Program-made: the position numbers and the translations under genes
The notes under the pieces: generated by a model
Database searches by the model: none
What the model saw: the letters and a program-made list of their open reading frames with translations, nothing else
What the model was told of the DNA's origin: nothing
In this document: piece after piece, positions 47,151 through 58,877 of the stretch
Numbering within the stretch: position 1 is the first letter of the stretch
Layout: every line of letters starts with the position of its first letter
Assembly: GCA_019426215.1 (NCBI GenBank)
Contig: CM033402.1
Span: forward strand, 6,697,246 to 6,761,245
Reading direction: 5' to 3'
DNA: 64,000 nucleotides
From: Buddleja alternifolia
Lineage: Eukaryota > Streptophyta > Magnoliopsida > Lamiales > Scrophulariaceae

Positions 47151-47199
47151 TGCTGGAGTGTAGCCACGCCGTAAACGTTTTTACTGGGTGCCAATGTCT

Positions 47200-47693
47200 T
47201 CTTTGTAAGATAGAAGAATAAAATATAAATTATGCAATTGGCTGGCATATTACATTAATATGTTAATTTTTATACTTGTTTTAAAAAATATTTATTCTAG
47301 TATTTTATAATTCCCCCAAAAAAACAATAAAATTATGCCGGAACAAAGTTGGATTATTAAATTGAATTGGAAATGCTTTTGGATTCCGCCTGGTCGTTAA
47401 ATTATTAGTTGAAGCTCGCGTGCCGCCTTGAGAGTATTTCCCAAACAAATTATCATCTTTTCATATACGTCGAGCATTTAATTGCTTTCAATATATGTTG
47501 CGGTTGAGGTTAGGGTTATTAAATGGGGATAAATGTAAATTGTACGTAGCATTTGTTCCAATGCACTCTCAAGCCTGAATACATGCATCTCTTGCCGGAA
47601 AATTCCTTCAACCGTATGGTATTATCACAATTCGCACAAAAATAGGGTAATGTGGCGCAAATTTCGTATATCACAGTCACATGGAATCATATA
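47200..47693. other. Spacer
   Basis: No feature could be supported. Confidence 0.45.
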
Positions 47694-49143
47694 GGGATAA
47701 TTATTGTTTGGGGAATGTGAAGATTTCAAATTTATAAAAACACAACAATTCTTAAGTAATTAAGGAAAATGGATTCTTAAACTTTACAAATTGCTAAAAT
47801 GGTAAATTCAATGCAAAATCATATTTGTGTCAACTATTTCATCAATTTTTGAAAAAAATTATCCATATTCTTCACTTATTAATTTTTTTGTTCATCACAA
47901 ATTGAAGTTTAACTTTTTTTTTTCCTTACAAAGTTACTTAATAGATTTATCAAAAAATGCAAGTAATATTTTACTGTATGTTTGAAACAAATTTACAACA
48001 CATAAAAATACTTTAAGATAATTGAAAATTACATTAAATAAAGTTTTAAATTTTATTTACAAGTAACAACTTTAGAAGTTGCAATCATGTAACAAGAAAT
48101 ACGAGATTAAGAAAATATTAATTAGTATACCAAACAATGCAGTTGTGATATTTTAAATTACTTCGAAAAATGATGTTTGATAAACCATTTGATACTTCAT
48201 ATTATGACAAAATAATAATTAAAACAATTAACTCTATGATACATCAAATTATCATAAGTAATTATCTTTTTATTCATAATATCTCAATTGAAAGAACCAC
48301 CTACATGAATTTCTTCTAATGAATTCTTTATGAATAACGTCGAAATTTGCATAGTTTTCTATCACATTTATCCTTGAAGATCAATCGTATGATCATAGTT
48401 GTAATTGCACGCACTGTTGCATGAAAAATTATTCAAATCAAGGTTATTGATTAAAAAAAATATTGCTAATTAAATCAAGGTTGAGTATTTTTAATTAAAA
48501 CCATTCAAAGGAGATAGTTAAAGGCATTTAATTACAAGGCTAGAGACGATGAAGGATTAAAAAAAAAATGGCTAGTTGCACGAATACAAATCGTTATTTA
48601 TAAAGAAAAACTTATATAATATTATTGTTTTAAATTGTTTAGATGTGTCGTACAGTTTTTCCCAACTTATATTGTATTTATTGTTCAATGTGATGTGCCA
48701 ATTTGTACAAATGAAGATAAATAAACATTAATTAGCTATGAAAGAAAATTGGGTGAGCAGATAACTTGTATTTTTTTAGGAAACATATGAAGTGGGTAGG
48801 ACAAAATGATTTTGTATTGAATTTGTCATTTTAATAATTTGTTTCAAACATTCAATAGAATATTATTTGTATTTTTTTGATAAATCTATTTGGTAGCTTT
48901 GTAAGAAGAAAAGGAAAGGAAAAAAATAATAATTAAACTTCAATACCTCATGAACAAAGATTAATAAATGAAGAACATGAATAATTTTTTTTAAAAAATA
49001 AGTGACATAAATATTATTTTGCATTGAATTTATCATTTTATTAATTCATAAAGTTTAATAATTTCTTCTCCCTAATTCATTTAAAATTATTGTATTTTTA
49101 TAAATTTGAAATCTTCGTATTTTCATTCATATATAATTATCCC
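47694..49143. mobile_element. Long-TIR DNA element, copy B
   Basis: Co-linear with 17500-19378 without the solo LTR. Ends GGGATAATTATTG (47694) and, reversed from 49143, GGGATAATTATATATG, followed by GAAGATTTCAAATTTATAA in both arms; the arms pair over about 300 bp. The 7.1-kb Mutator element is inserted at its very right tip, using TAATTATCCC as target. No coding frame. Confidence 0.75.
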
Positions 49144-50449
49144 GAGAATTTTAAAAAAATAATACAAAAATAAATGAAAATTAAGAAAATAATACAAAAA
49201 AAAATCGAGTTCAGAAAATAATACATTCCGCGCCCGGGCAGCGCGGAACGGGCAGATTCCGCGCTGCCCGGGCGTGGAATCAGAATTTTTTTTTTTTTTT
49301 AATAATGAACAGTGCATTCCGCGCCCGGGCAGAGCGGAATCTGCCCGTTCCGCGCCCGGGCAGCGCGGAATGCACTGTTCACCCGACAGTTTGCACAGCT
49401 TTAGCAGGTCACTTTTTGACCAAATTTTTTGTCTATCAACTTCTCCCTCTTCATCCGTTCTTCCTCCTCTTTTCTCTTCTCTTCTTACTTCTCTTCTACA
49501 ACTACAACTTAACCCCTACATCTCCTTCCATCTTCCATTTTCTTCATCTTCTTATTTTTCATTTTCTTCATCCTCTTTAACAATAAAAGGTACGTTTTAA
49601 ATATTATTACACTATAAAATGTGTATATATATTTTCGAATTTTGTGTAATTTATGAATTTAGAGTTTAGAAAAAAATTATTTTTGTGTAATTTTCGAATT
49701 TTTGTGTTAAATTTTTGAATTTGTTGTGTAATTTCGAAATTTTATTGTGAATCTTATCAATTTAGTATTGCTTTGTGAAATTTTGGAGTTTAATTTCTTT
49801 GTGTAATTTATGAATTTAGGGTTTTAAAAATTCGAATTTTTTGTAATTTAATTTTCGAATTTGTTGTGTAATTTTGAATTTTTGTTGTGACTTTTATCAA
49901 TTTAGTGTTTTAATTTGTGGAATTTTATAGTGTAGTTTTGAATTTTTGTGGAATTAATCAATTTAGGGTTTAAATTGGTGGAATTTTTTAATGTAATTTT
50001 GAATATAAGTGTAATTTCGATTTTTTATGGAATTTATCAATTTAGGGTTTAAATTTATGGAATTTTGTGTTGTAATTTTGAATTTATGGTTTAGGTGTAA
50101 TTTTGAATTTTTGTGGAATTTATCAATTCAGGTTTAAATTTGTGAAGTTATGTAGTGTAATTTTGAATTTAGGTTATAGGTGTAATTTCGAATTGTTGGG
50201 AAATTTATCAATTTAGGTTAAAGTTTGTGAAATTTTGTAGTTTAATTTCGAATTGTTGGTATTTTGATTAGGCACTAAATATGGGCTAGGTTTGGAGATT
50301 AGTAGTAATATAGAAGTTAGATGTTTGACATATTTACTCTTTGGCAGAGGACAAAAAAACATAAGACTAATGTCCTTAACATCATAACATTAGTCTTTAT
50401 CAAAGTGGTGAATATCAAATTATTTTTATCATAAGATGTATAATCTTGA
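49144..50449 (+). repeat. Left terminal inverted repeat with GC-rich palindromes and a leader exon
   Basis: About 1.3 kb, pairing with 54983-56257. From the tip: AT-rich 80 bp; four GC-rich near-palindromic blocks (49225-49376, core CCGCGCCCGGGCAGCGCGG); a CT-rich leader (49430-49589) ending AAAAG before GTACGT, a donor; then an AT-rich stretch of repeated GTAATTTTGAATTT phrases that forms the first intron (49590-50647). This layout is that of a promoter and 5' untranslated exon inside a TIR. Confidence 0.88.
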
Positions 50450-50647
50450 ATTTTTAGGTATAATTTCAAGTTATAGATGTATAATCTTGATGTGTGTACT
50501 TTCAAATTATGAATGTATCGATTAATTTTGTGAAATAAGTTTATTTCTTTGTGATGTATGTGTTTGAATTTATGAAAAAATAATTTGTATTATTCTAATT
50601 AGCTCAAGTATCGTTGAAAATAATTTTTTTATTTTATTTTAATATAG

Positions 50648-52740
50648 GATGGCGCAGGAGTTTGTTGATCATATATATGGCCCAATAGTTAGGACGGTGT
50701 TGACCGGACAGGCTAATCATATATCCGAGCAGGTTAGAGAGTCCCCCGATTTCGTGTTGCGTGCTAGACGGGCAGATAGTACATATTTTAAGAGTGCTTA
50801 TGGAAGGACCCCACATAATCGAGTCTTATTAAAATTGCAACACATAGGATTATATCGGGTATACAAGTTAGGGCCATGGACAAATGATATGGGTCTTATA
50901 ACTGCGCTAGTAGAGAGATGGCGACCGGAGACCAATACATTTCATTTTAGAACTGGAGAGGCCACGATTACTCTTCAGGATATTGCTGTTATACTTGGTC
51001 TTCCAGTCGATGGTCGGCCTCTAATAACTAACCGTGTGTTACAAAATTATGATGATTGTGCAGCCTATATTTTGGAACTATTAGGGTTTCCAATGATAAG
51101 GTAAGATTTTGAAAAAAAAGGTTTTCAACTTAAAATCGCGAAGATTGTCGCCCATGTGACCTCGGATGCTGCCCAAATCACCCCCGAATCTAATGAAATG
51201 CAAGTAGATCAGATAGCCCGTTGTTGGGCACTTATGTTGCTTGGCGTGTTGTGTCCCAACAACACCGGAGATGTTGTTCCGGTACTATGATTGTCATTAT
51301 TTGAAGATATTAACACAACAAACACTTATAGCTGGGGGAGTGGTGTTTTGGCGTGGCTATACCGAGGGCTAAGCAAAGCAGCCAATACTGATCGAAAAAA
51401 TGTAGATGGTTGTCTGCCATTGTTACAGGTGGGGAGAATGATTATTTAAATATTGTTACGTTACTTTTTCTGAGAATTCATGATTTTTAATAATGTGTAT
51501 ATATTCATTCACAGATATGGGCGTGGTCTAGGATTTTGGTTGTTAGACCTCGTAACGTTCCTTATCAAGTGGCAGGTATTGATGTGCATGGCATTGCTCG
51601 AGCGCCTCATGCTGCACGGTAATTTACTGATATTTTCATGAATTTTAATTAATTAACAAATATTAATCAGGAAAAATCATATTTTTGTACTTAATTGTGT
51701 TATTGATGTTTGAAGGTGGTATCGCCCTGTTGCAAATAATAGTGTTGTCCCTCATAGTGTCCGGACAATTAGAGATGGACTTGATCAGATGGACATAGGA
51801 CATGTGAGTAAAAAAAATTACCAGAACGTTTTTATATATTATGATATAAAAACTTGTGTATTAAAAAATTTTTAATACATTTTTCATATTTCAGTTTATT
51901 TGGACTTCATATAATATCAATGATGAAGACATCAGCGAGTTGCCACCTGAATGTTTGGACGTTATTGCGTGGAAAGCATCAGTTCCGATGATATTTTTCG
52001 AGGTCGTGGAGTATCATCGGCCTGAGCGTGTTTTGCGGCAGTTTGGACTGCGACAAAATATTCCACCCCATGTTGCTCGTGAGCATAGGAGGGACCGTAG
52101 GGGGGAAAATGTAAATTGGGCAAACGAAAATGATTCATTCATTGCAATATGGAACGATCGGGCCAATAGAACCGTGATTGGACAACCTATTCAAGGTGGA
52201 GACGACACAGAGCATGGATACAACCAATGGTATGATAGAATCACTCGTCGTTATATTTCACCCATCTTGACTAGGACAACGGCGGGACATCAAACAGGAT
52301 CGGCCCCTCTATTGCAGAATGTGGTTAGTAAATGTATTTATTGTTCTGAAAAACCTTATTTTTTCTATGATTTTTTGTTTAACTCATTTGTTTTATCTTT
52401 TCAGTATAATCGTATTCAAGGGCTGCAAAACACTATTGAAAAAGCCCCTACGAGTACACATGGAGTTAGGAGGGTACTTGGACAAGTGCGATCGGGTCTC
52501 ACAGGGCTGGCAAATTTGGTCACATGTGGACGTAGTGGCGATGTAGCATCTGGTTCCCACACTCATAGGCGTGGAGGAGAATCTATGCTTCCACAGAGGA
52601 GAAGCCGGAGTGCATTGGAAGACTCAGATGAGGGTGAAGATAGACCATCCTCACCCCCGACTTCAGCACCTGAGTATCGAGCCGACAAGCTGAGTTTGTT
52701 ATCAAAAACTTGGTCCTTGCGAAGGTTACCTTTCGCATGA
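50648..52740 (+). pseudogene. Plant mobile domain (PMD, MAIN/MAIL1-like) gene inside the Mutator element
   Basis: ATG at 50649 follows an acceptor (50646-50647) for the TIR leader intron. Visible exons: 50648-51100, about 51121-51428, 51515-51618, 51717-51803, 51895-52323, 52405-52740. The PMD pattern is clear: HIGLYRVYKLGPWTNDMGLI, ALVERWRPETNTFHF, GEATITLQDIAVILGLPVDG, NTYSWGSGVLAWLYR, LQIWAWSRI, ARWYRPVAN, WTSYNINDEDISELPPEC. Function of PMD proteins: nuclear factors linked to silencing and to transposable elements. Damage: TGA at 51288-51290 within exon 2, and no clean splice between 51100 and exon 2. The last 178 bp overlap the antisense end of the mudrA fragment. Probably non-functional or making a short product of about 150 residues. 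Confidence 0.85.
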
Positions 52741-54331
52741 TCATAGATTAATCCCCGGGTCAAACCTGCACTTTCTCGATGTAGTGAATCACCTTCTACT
52801 TCTGGGTATGTGGTGGAGTAGAATGGAAGCACTTCATGAGGTCTTTCTTCGGCTCTTGCGGGAGGGACATCTTCATTCATCGGTATATTACTCTCATCAT
52901 CTTCATCCTCATCCCTCATTGCATTGTTGACGTGTTCTTCCATCTCATAGTCTGTATGAATATGGATCGAACAGTCCGAAGAATCATTGTCATCGTCACT
53001 CCCAATATCATCATTTTCAATGTCTGCAAAATTACAAGAGCCAAAATTGGGATGCTCAAGTTCATGACGACTTTGTGTAGAAGGACCTGCAATTAAAGAT
53101 AAATATGATGACATCATGGAAAAATAAGAATAACCAATCACGAATACAAAGAAATATAACAATTATGAAACTTATTAGAAAATTCAGAGTTACCTGCTTG
53201 CATGTCAGGAATTACAAAATTACTCGAAAGGGGATTTACCAAATGGGAATTTTGTGTAGACGGACCTGCAATTAAAGATAAATATGATGACATCATGAAA
53301 AAATTAGAATAACAAATCATGAATACAAATGAATAAACCAATTATGAAACTTTAGAAAATTCATAATTACCTGCTTGCATGTCAGGAATTACAAAATTCC
53401 TCGAATAGGGATTTACCAAATAGGAATTTTGTGTAGACAGGCCTACAATTAAATATAAATATGATGACAACATGTAAAAATAAGAATGTCAAGTCACGGA
53501 TCAAAAGAATACAGCTACTATGAAACTTATTTGAAGATTCATAATTACCTGCTTGCATGTCAGGAATTATAAAATTCCCTGAATGGGAATTTTGTTCAAT
53601 TTCAAAATGCCCAAACAAATGACCAGTATTAGAAGCACCTAAAAATAAAAATCACAAAAAGTTACATTGTTTTACACTCTGCAAAGAAAAGAAAAATAAT
53701 GTACACAATTATGAAATTTAGTAGTAAATATGATGACATAATGTAGATACAAGAATAAACTACCTTGATTCAAATCGGAAATTGTAGAACTCCCCGCACC
53801 ACTAGAAAAAAAATCGTTAAACTCGCGATTTTCCCACACATATGATTGTGACTGCGTATTTAAATCTTGAACTGTGGGCTGTGTAAAATGCGGCATATTT
53901 AAATCTGGCACCATCGGCGGTGTAAAATAGGGCATGAATTGGGGTGGCTGTAACGACGTCACTTGGGTTAATGACGGTCTATATTGACCCTCATGTTGAA
54001 TTGGTTCTTTCTCAATAAAAAGCTCGACAAATTCATCAACAATGTTAGGATCCAAGAAAAATGCTAATGTATTATCATCTTTGATCTCCATTGTCCTCTC
54101 CCTCATCACATTTCTCTTTTTAAATTCAAATTTTAAAATAACTTTTAATGAAAAACGATTGGGATCAGTTCTTGTTGTAGCATATAACTTCTCCAGCAAC
54201 TCAGCATATGTGATCGTACGACGTATTCTCATGTTAGTGCTTGGACGAGTGCTATATCTCACTGAATTTGAGTCTTCAATAATTTAACCATCCATGTAAA
54301 TTAAAACATTAACTGTGTTCACCCTCGGCAT
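52563..54331 (-). pseudogene. mudrA-like Mutator transposase, N-terminal part only
   Basis: ATG at 54331-54329 (MPRVNTVNVLIYMDG), stop TAA at codon 16 (54286-54284), then the same frame continues: exon 1 to 53764 (RTITYAELLEKLYATT, KDDNTLAFFLDPNIVDEFVELFIEKEP, the MULE N-terminal fold), exons 53638-53549, 53442-53371, 53265-53194, and last exon 53086-52563 with an acidic stretch (DEDEDDESNIPMNED) and the start of the MULE DNA-binding region (KDQVFDNK). There the sequence passes into antisense PMD exon 6 and stops at 52563. DDE catalytic core and SWIM zinc finger are absent. All intron ends are GT-AG in phase, so only the early stop and truncation break it. Confidence 0.78.
53194..53638 (-). 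repeat. Three tandem copies of an exon-plus-intron unit (about 177 bp) in the mudrA-like gene
   Basis: Exons 53638-53549 (90 nt), 53442-53371 (72 nt) and 53265-53194 (72 nt) share GNFIIPDMQAG / RNFVIPDMQAG / SNFVIPDMQAG and near-identical introns; the last exon starts with the same GPSTQ block. Splice donors are at 53547, 53369 and 53192 (spacing 178 and 177 bp). Each exon is phase 1-1, so any number can be kept or skipped without changing the frame. Confidence 0.88.
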
Positions 54332-54982
54332 TTTCTACATAATATCACAATTCAAACCATAAATTAACACTAAATTCAAAAATTATACTTAAAAACTATA
54401 GATAAAAAAATGAAATTATACTTTTATATTACAAACTAAACCTAAAAGTTATAACTACTCAATCGAATTTATGCATACTATGTAAACCTAAACATTTGAA
54501 ATTATACTTAAAACTTATATGGAAACATAAATTGTATTCAACATGATATAACAAACTAACAATTAAATCAAAGTTCAAACCATAAATGCTAAGTTCGATA
54601 TATCACTAAAAAATTCAAAATTATACATACAAATTATACCTAAACATCCAAAATTACATACATACATACATACAAATTATACTTAATCCCAAAGTATACC
54701 TAATTATATCAAAGTTCAAACCAAAACATCCTTAAACACTAAATTCGATATTATACATACAAGATATAACTAAAAATTCAAATTACACATACAAATTATA
54801 CCTAAATATTCGAAATTATACCTAGAAATTATATCAAAGTTCAATACATAAATATTAAATTCGAAATTATACTACAAATTACACCTAAATATTTGAAATT
54901 ACACATAAATATTTGAATTCGAAATTATACTATAAAATATTTTATGTGTAATTTCAAATATTTAGGTGTAATTTGTAGTATA

Positions 54983-56257
54983 ATTAAGATTATACATCTT
55001 ATGATAAAAATAATTTGATATTCACCACTTTGATAAAGACTAATGTTATGATGTTAAGGACATTAGTCTTATGTTTTTTTGTCCTCTGCCAAAGAGTAAA
55101 TATGTCAAACATCTAATTTCTATATTACTACTAATCTCCAAACCTAGCCCATATTTAGTGCCTAATCAAAATACCAACAATTCGAAATTAAACTACAAAA
55201 TTTCACAAACTTTAACCTAAATTGATAAATTTCCCAACAATTCGAAATTACACCTATAACCTAAATTCAAAATTACACTACATAACTTCACAAATTTAAA
55301 CCTAAATTGATAAATTCCACAAAAATTCAAAATTACACCTAAACCATAAATTCAAAATTACAATACAAAATTCCATAAATTTAAACCCTAAATTGATAAA
55401 TTCCATAAAAAATCGAAATTACACCTATATTCAAAATTACATTAAAAAATTCCACCAATTTAAACCCTAAATTGATTAATTCCACAAAAATTCAAAACTA
55501 CACTATAAAATTCCACAAATTAAAACACTAAATTGATAAAAGTCACAACAAAAATTCAAAATTACACAACAAAATTCGAAAATTAAATTACACAAAAATT
55601 CGAATTTTTAAAACCCTAAATTCATAAATTACACAAAGAAATTAAACTCCAAAATTTCACAAAGCAATACTAAATTGATAAGATTCACAATAAAATTTCG
55701 AAATTACACAACAAATTCAAAAATTTAACACAAAAATTCGAAAATTACACAAAAATAATTTTTTTCTAAACTCTAAATTCATAAATTACACAAAATTCGA
55801 AAATATATATACACATTTTATAGTGTAATAATATTTAAAACGTACCTTATATTGTTAAAGAGGATGAAGAAAATGAAAAATAAGAAGATGAAGAAGATGG
55901 AAGATGGAAGGAGATGTAGGGGTTAAGTTGTAGTTGTAGAAGAGAAGTGAGAAGAGAAGAGAAAAGAGGAGGAAGAACGGATGAAGAGGGAGAAGTTGAT
56001 AGACAAAAAATTTGGTCAAAAAGTGACCTGCCAAAGCTGTGCAAACTGTCGGGTGAACAGTGCATTCCGCGCTGCCCGGGCGCGGAATGCACTGTTCATT
56101 ATTAAAAAAAAAAAAATTCTGATTCCGCGCCCGGGCAGCGCGGAATTTGCCCGTTCCGCACTGCCCGGGCGCGGAATGTATTATTTTCTGAACTCGATTT
56201 TTTTTGTATTATTTTCTTAATTTTCATTTATTTTTGTATTATTTTTTTAAAATTCTC
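54983..56257 (-). repeat. Right terminal inverted repeat
   Basis: Mirror image of the left TIR: CT-rich leader with donor at about 55850 on the minus strand, GC-rich near-palindromes at 56061-56177 (three blocks; the left TIR has one more), AT-rich tip. It would drive the mudrA-like fragment. Near identity of the arms indicates recent activity or gene conversion. Confidence 0.88.
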
Positions 56258-56537
56258 TAATTATCCCCCAGAAGTTGCCTACGCCAACAATAAATTCGGC
56301 TCCAACAGGAAAGCCACGCGTCAATCCGCCACTCGACCCTGCTCCACTGACTTAATACCCAATTCGATTTGCCCTTTTAACACGATTCCTCAATTGAAAG
56401 TTTGAAACCTAATTACCTTCGACGACGTCCCACTAACTCGTCTTTTAACTTATTTGGCTATGAAACGATTTATTTATTTTAAAATCTGATAGATATTTTT
56501 TAGTTTTATTTTATAAATAAAAACAAGAGACATGAAT

Positions 56538-56663
56538 GGGAGCAACCCGGCGAAGTTGGTCGGACAGCTGAGCCTTGCAGGCTATTGCACAGGAGTGGAG
56601 TTTTTTCAATGTGTGCACCCTAAGGGTAGCAGCTGCGAATTTACTTCGTCATCCAAAAAAAAC
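56538..56663 (+). mobile_element. SINE-like element with perfect 17-bp TSD
   Basis: Flanked by AAACAAGAGACATGAAT at 56521-56537 and 56664-56680. The 126-bp body begins GGGAGCAACCCGGCGAAG and ends with an A-rich tail; a CACAGGAGTGGAGTTTTTT stretch and CACCCTAAGGGTAGCAGC hairpin resemble Au-type SINEs, but the B box is weak. Confidence 0.8.
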
Positions 56664-57094
56664 AAACAAGAGACATGAATCATGGGATCTAATATTATAA
56701 ATTTCAACTACAATATTATTGATGAATTAATTTTTAAGGTCAATTTTTTCTTTTTATGATAGAAGAAAATTTGGGTAGGGTCGGTTTCGATCACTTAACA
56801 TAGGTAAGACATGCCTTCAGGATCAAAAATTACTTACAGAGACACTTACAGATTGACCGCGAATGGAGGAAAATTCGTGCATCTTGCTCTGGCATTATCA
56901 ATAGTCTATTCCATTATTAAAAGTAAAATAAGCTCTATATGTCTCCCATTATACTAGAGAATAAATATTATATATATAGTTTTTTGGCAGTTTTATATTC
57001 ATATGCTAACAAAAAGGAAAAATGAAGTTCTTTAAAATTTATATTAGCGCGTTGCTTCATAATGATTTTAGCTTGAACGAGTTTTAATTGCGCC

Positions 57095-57130
57095 GAGTAC
57101 GAGTACGAGTACGAGTACGAGTACGAGTAC
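57095..57130 (+). repeat. (GAGTAC)6 hexanucleotide repeat
   Basis: Six exact copies, expanded within the dispersed repeat shared with 6825-7650, where the equivalent place has none. Confidence 0.92.
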
Positions 57131-58877
57131 AATTTGAATAATTTGATCTTTTTTCACATGCTTCATCATTTTTTCTTAGTTAATTAAGTCGAGCTTGAGC
57201 CTAACTTTAGTAATTATCAAACATAAAAACAAATACCCAAGTTCAATTTGTTAAGAAAACGAGTTGAGTGTTGAAAATTTAATTTATTTTTCAGCTATAC
57301 AGATTAAATGTTTAGAACAAGGAAAAAGAAGAGTAAGGCTCTAATTGGGTGGAATCTCATTTCCCATTTTCCAATTTTTCATAGATTTTTTTCATAAAAA
57401 ATGCACTTGTTGGAATCTCTTCAAAATGTTCCAAAGAAATACTACAATAAATATTCCCAATGAAAAATCTAAAATTCCTTGAAAAATGGATTTAATTACA
57501 TTTCTCTCAAATTTTTTTCAAGAAAATCAAATTTTTTACTATTCGTGATTTGACTGTTTACTCAATAACTAAATTGCTTTTATCCACCAATATATTACAT
57601 ATGTAACTAAATAATTGCATATCTTGAATCGAAATGTCGCAAGATGTGAAATAAGATCCACTTTGCATATTTTTGAATGACTCAATCGATGAGTTGAACT
57701 AAAATATGACTAGATTTTCTTATAAAACATACACTCATCCATATTATTTTTCACAAAAAACAACTTTTCTTAACACAAAAAAAAAACACATCACATCATA
57801 CTTAATGATTACAATTTTTTCTATAAAAAAACTCATCCAAACACACTTTTAACATCATATCTCTACTCCCTAAAAATAAAGTCTTACTTCTTCTAAGCAT
57901 AATGAAAAATGAGAAATTACATCCCATACAATCGTAGCCTAAGAGAAATTTTTGAAAAAAAATTCTTACAGAAAAAGAGAAAAATAGTTTTTTGCTATTT
58001 GTGATTTGACAATTCATTCAACTATTAAAAGAGTTTCATTTGGTTATTTCTCAACGCGGAGTCAAGTTAGTCACGTATTTTAATTCAAACTAAAGTAACA
58101 TTCGAAATAAGATCCACTTTGACTATTGTTTAATGTCTAAATCGATAAGTTTCACTAAAATATGTTTATGAAAAATGATATCTAAACACCTAATTATTCA
58201 AACAAGTTTTTCGCAAAAAAAAAAAAACATATCACATCAATCATAATCAAAACATTTTTTCTATGAAAACCCATCTAAACACAATTTTTAACATCACATT
58301 TCTTATAAAAGCACTCTTTTTCACTTTTGTCATGAAAAAAGATTTTTCGAAATGGATATGTCATCCAAATAAACCCTTGGATGTCAAATATTTTTTATCA
58401 TTATTCATAGCTATGTGAAAATTTATTCATACTATATTATAAAATAAGATTATCATTTTAGAATTCAAACTTTTCACATAACATGACCTCGACTTAAATC
58501 AATTGTAAATTTGTAACATGATACAACTTCTACTTATTATATAATGGTTTTAAAGATAATATTGTTAATTTTTTTCAATTTTTTTTAAAAAAGTGTGTCG
58601 AAATAAAGTCAACATAACATCATCAAAATAAAGTAGAATTAATTGAAAGGTCAGTTAACTGATATAAAAGAAAAAATGAAAGGCCACCGAAACTTTAAAT
58701 TCAATTGATACTTCTCTTCGTGTGAGTTTCAAGAATGGAAATTACTCGAACCTCCAAATTCGAGACCTTTCAAAAATCATCCATAATCAAGGTGGCCAAA
58801 GATCATTAAAAGATGAAAATAAAAGGTGATATATGTGAGATTATATTGGCCTATTTGGAGACTTTTTAGCTCTCTAA
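57131..58877. other. AT-rich spacer
   Basis: Contains two loosely similar segments (57540-57960 and 58000-58330, both with AAAATATG...CTTATAAAA and CATCACAT-type phrases), probably an old duplication. No gene. Confidence 0.45.

Larger units (their letters stand above)
49144..56257. mobile_element. 7.1-kb Mutator-like element with 1.3-kb TIRs carrying a PMD gene and a mudrA fragment
   Basis: Ends GAGAATTTTAAAAAAATAA and exact complement; target duplication TAATTATCCC (10 bp; nine is usual for Mutator) at 49134-49143 and 56258-56267. Left TIR 49144-50449, right TIR 54983-56257, nearly identical. Inside, a PMD gene runs on + from just inside the left TIR and a mudrA-like transposase 5' half runs on - from just inside the right TIR; they meet near 52560-52740. 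The catalytic transposase domain is missing, so the element should be non-autonomous. Confidence 0.93.

Noticed and set aside
49274..49600. Two overlapping open frames in the left TIR (and mirror frames at 55847-56220)
   Set aside because: They are low-complexity translations of the GC palindromes and CT-rich leader, present on both arms only through the inverted repeat.
53192..53650. CRISPR-like array because of regular repeats
   Set aside because: Period of 177 bp, exon/intron structure and eukaryotic context; the repeats are duplicated exons.
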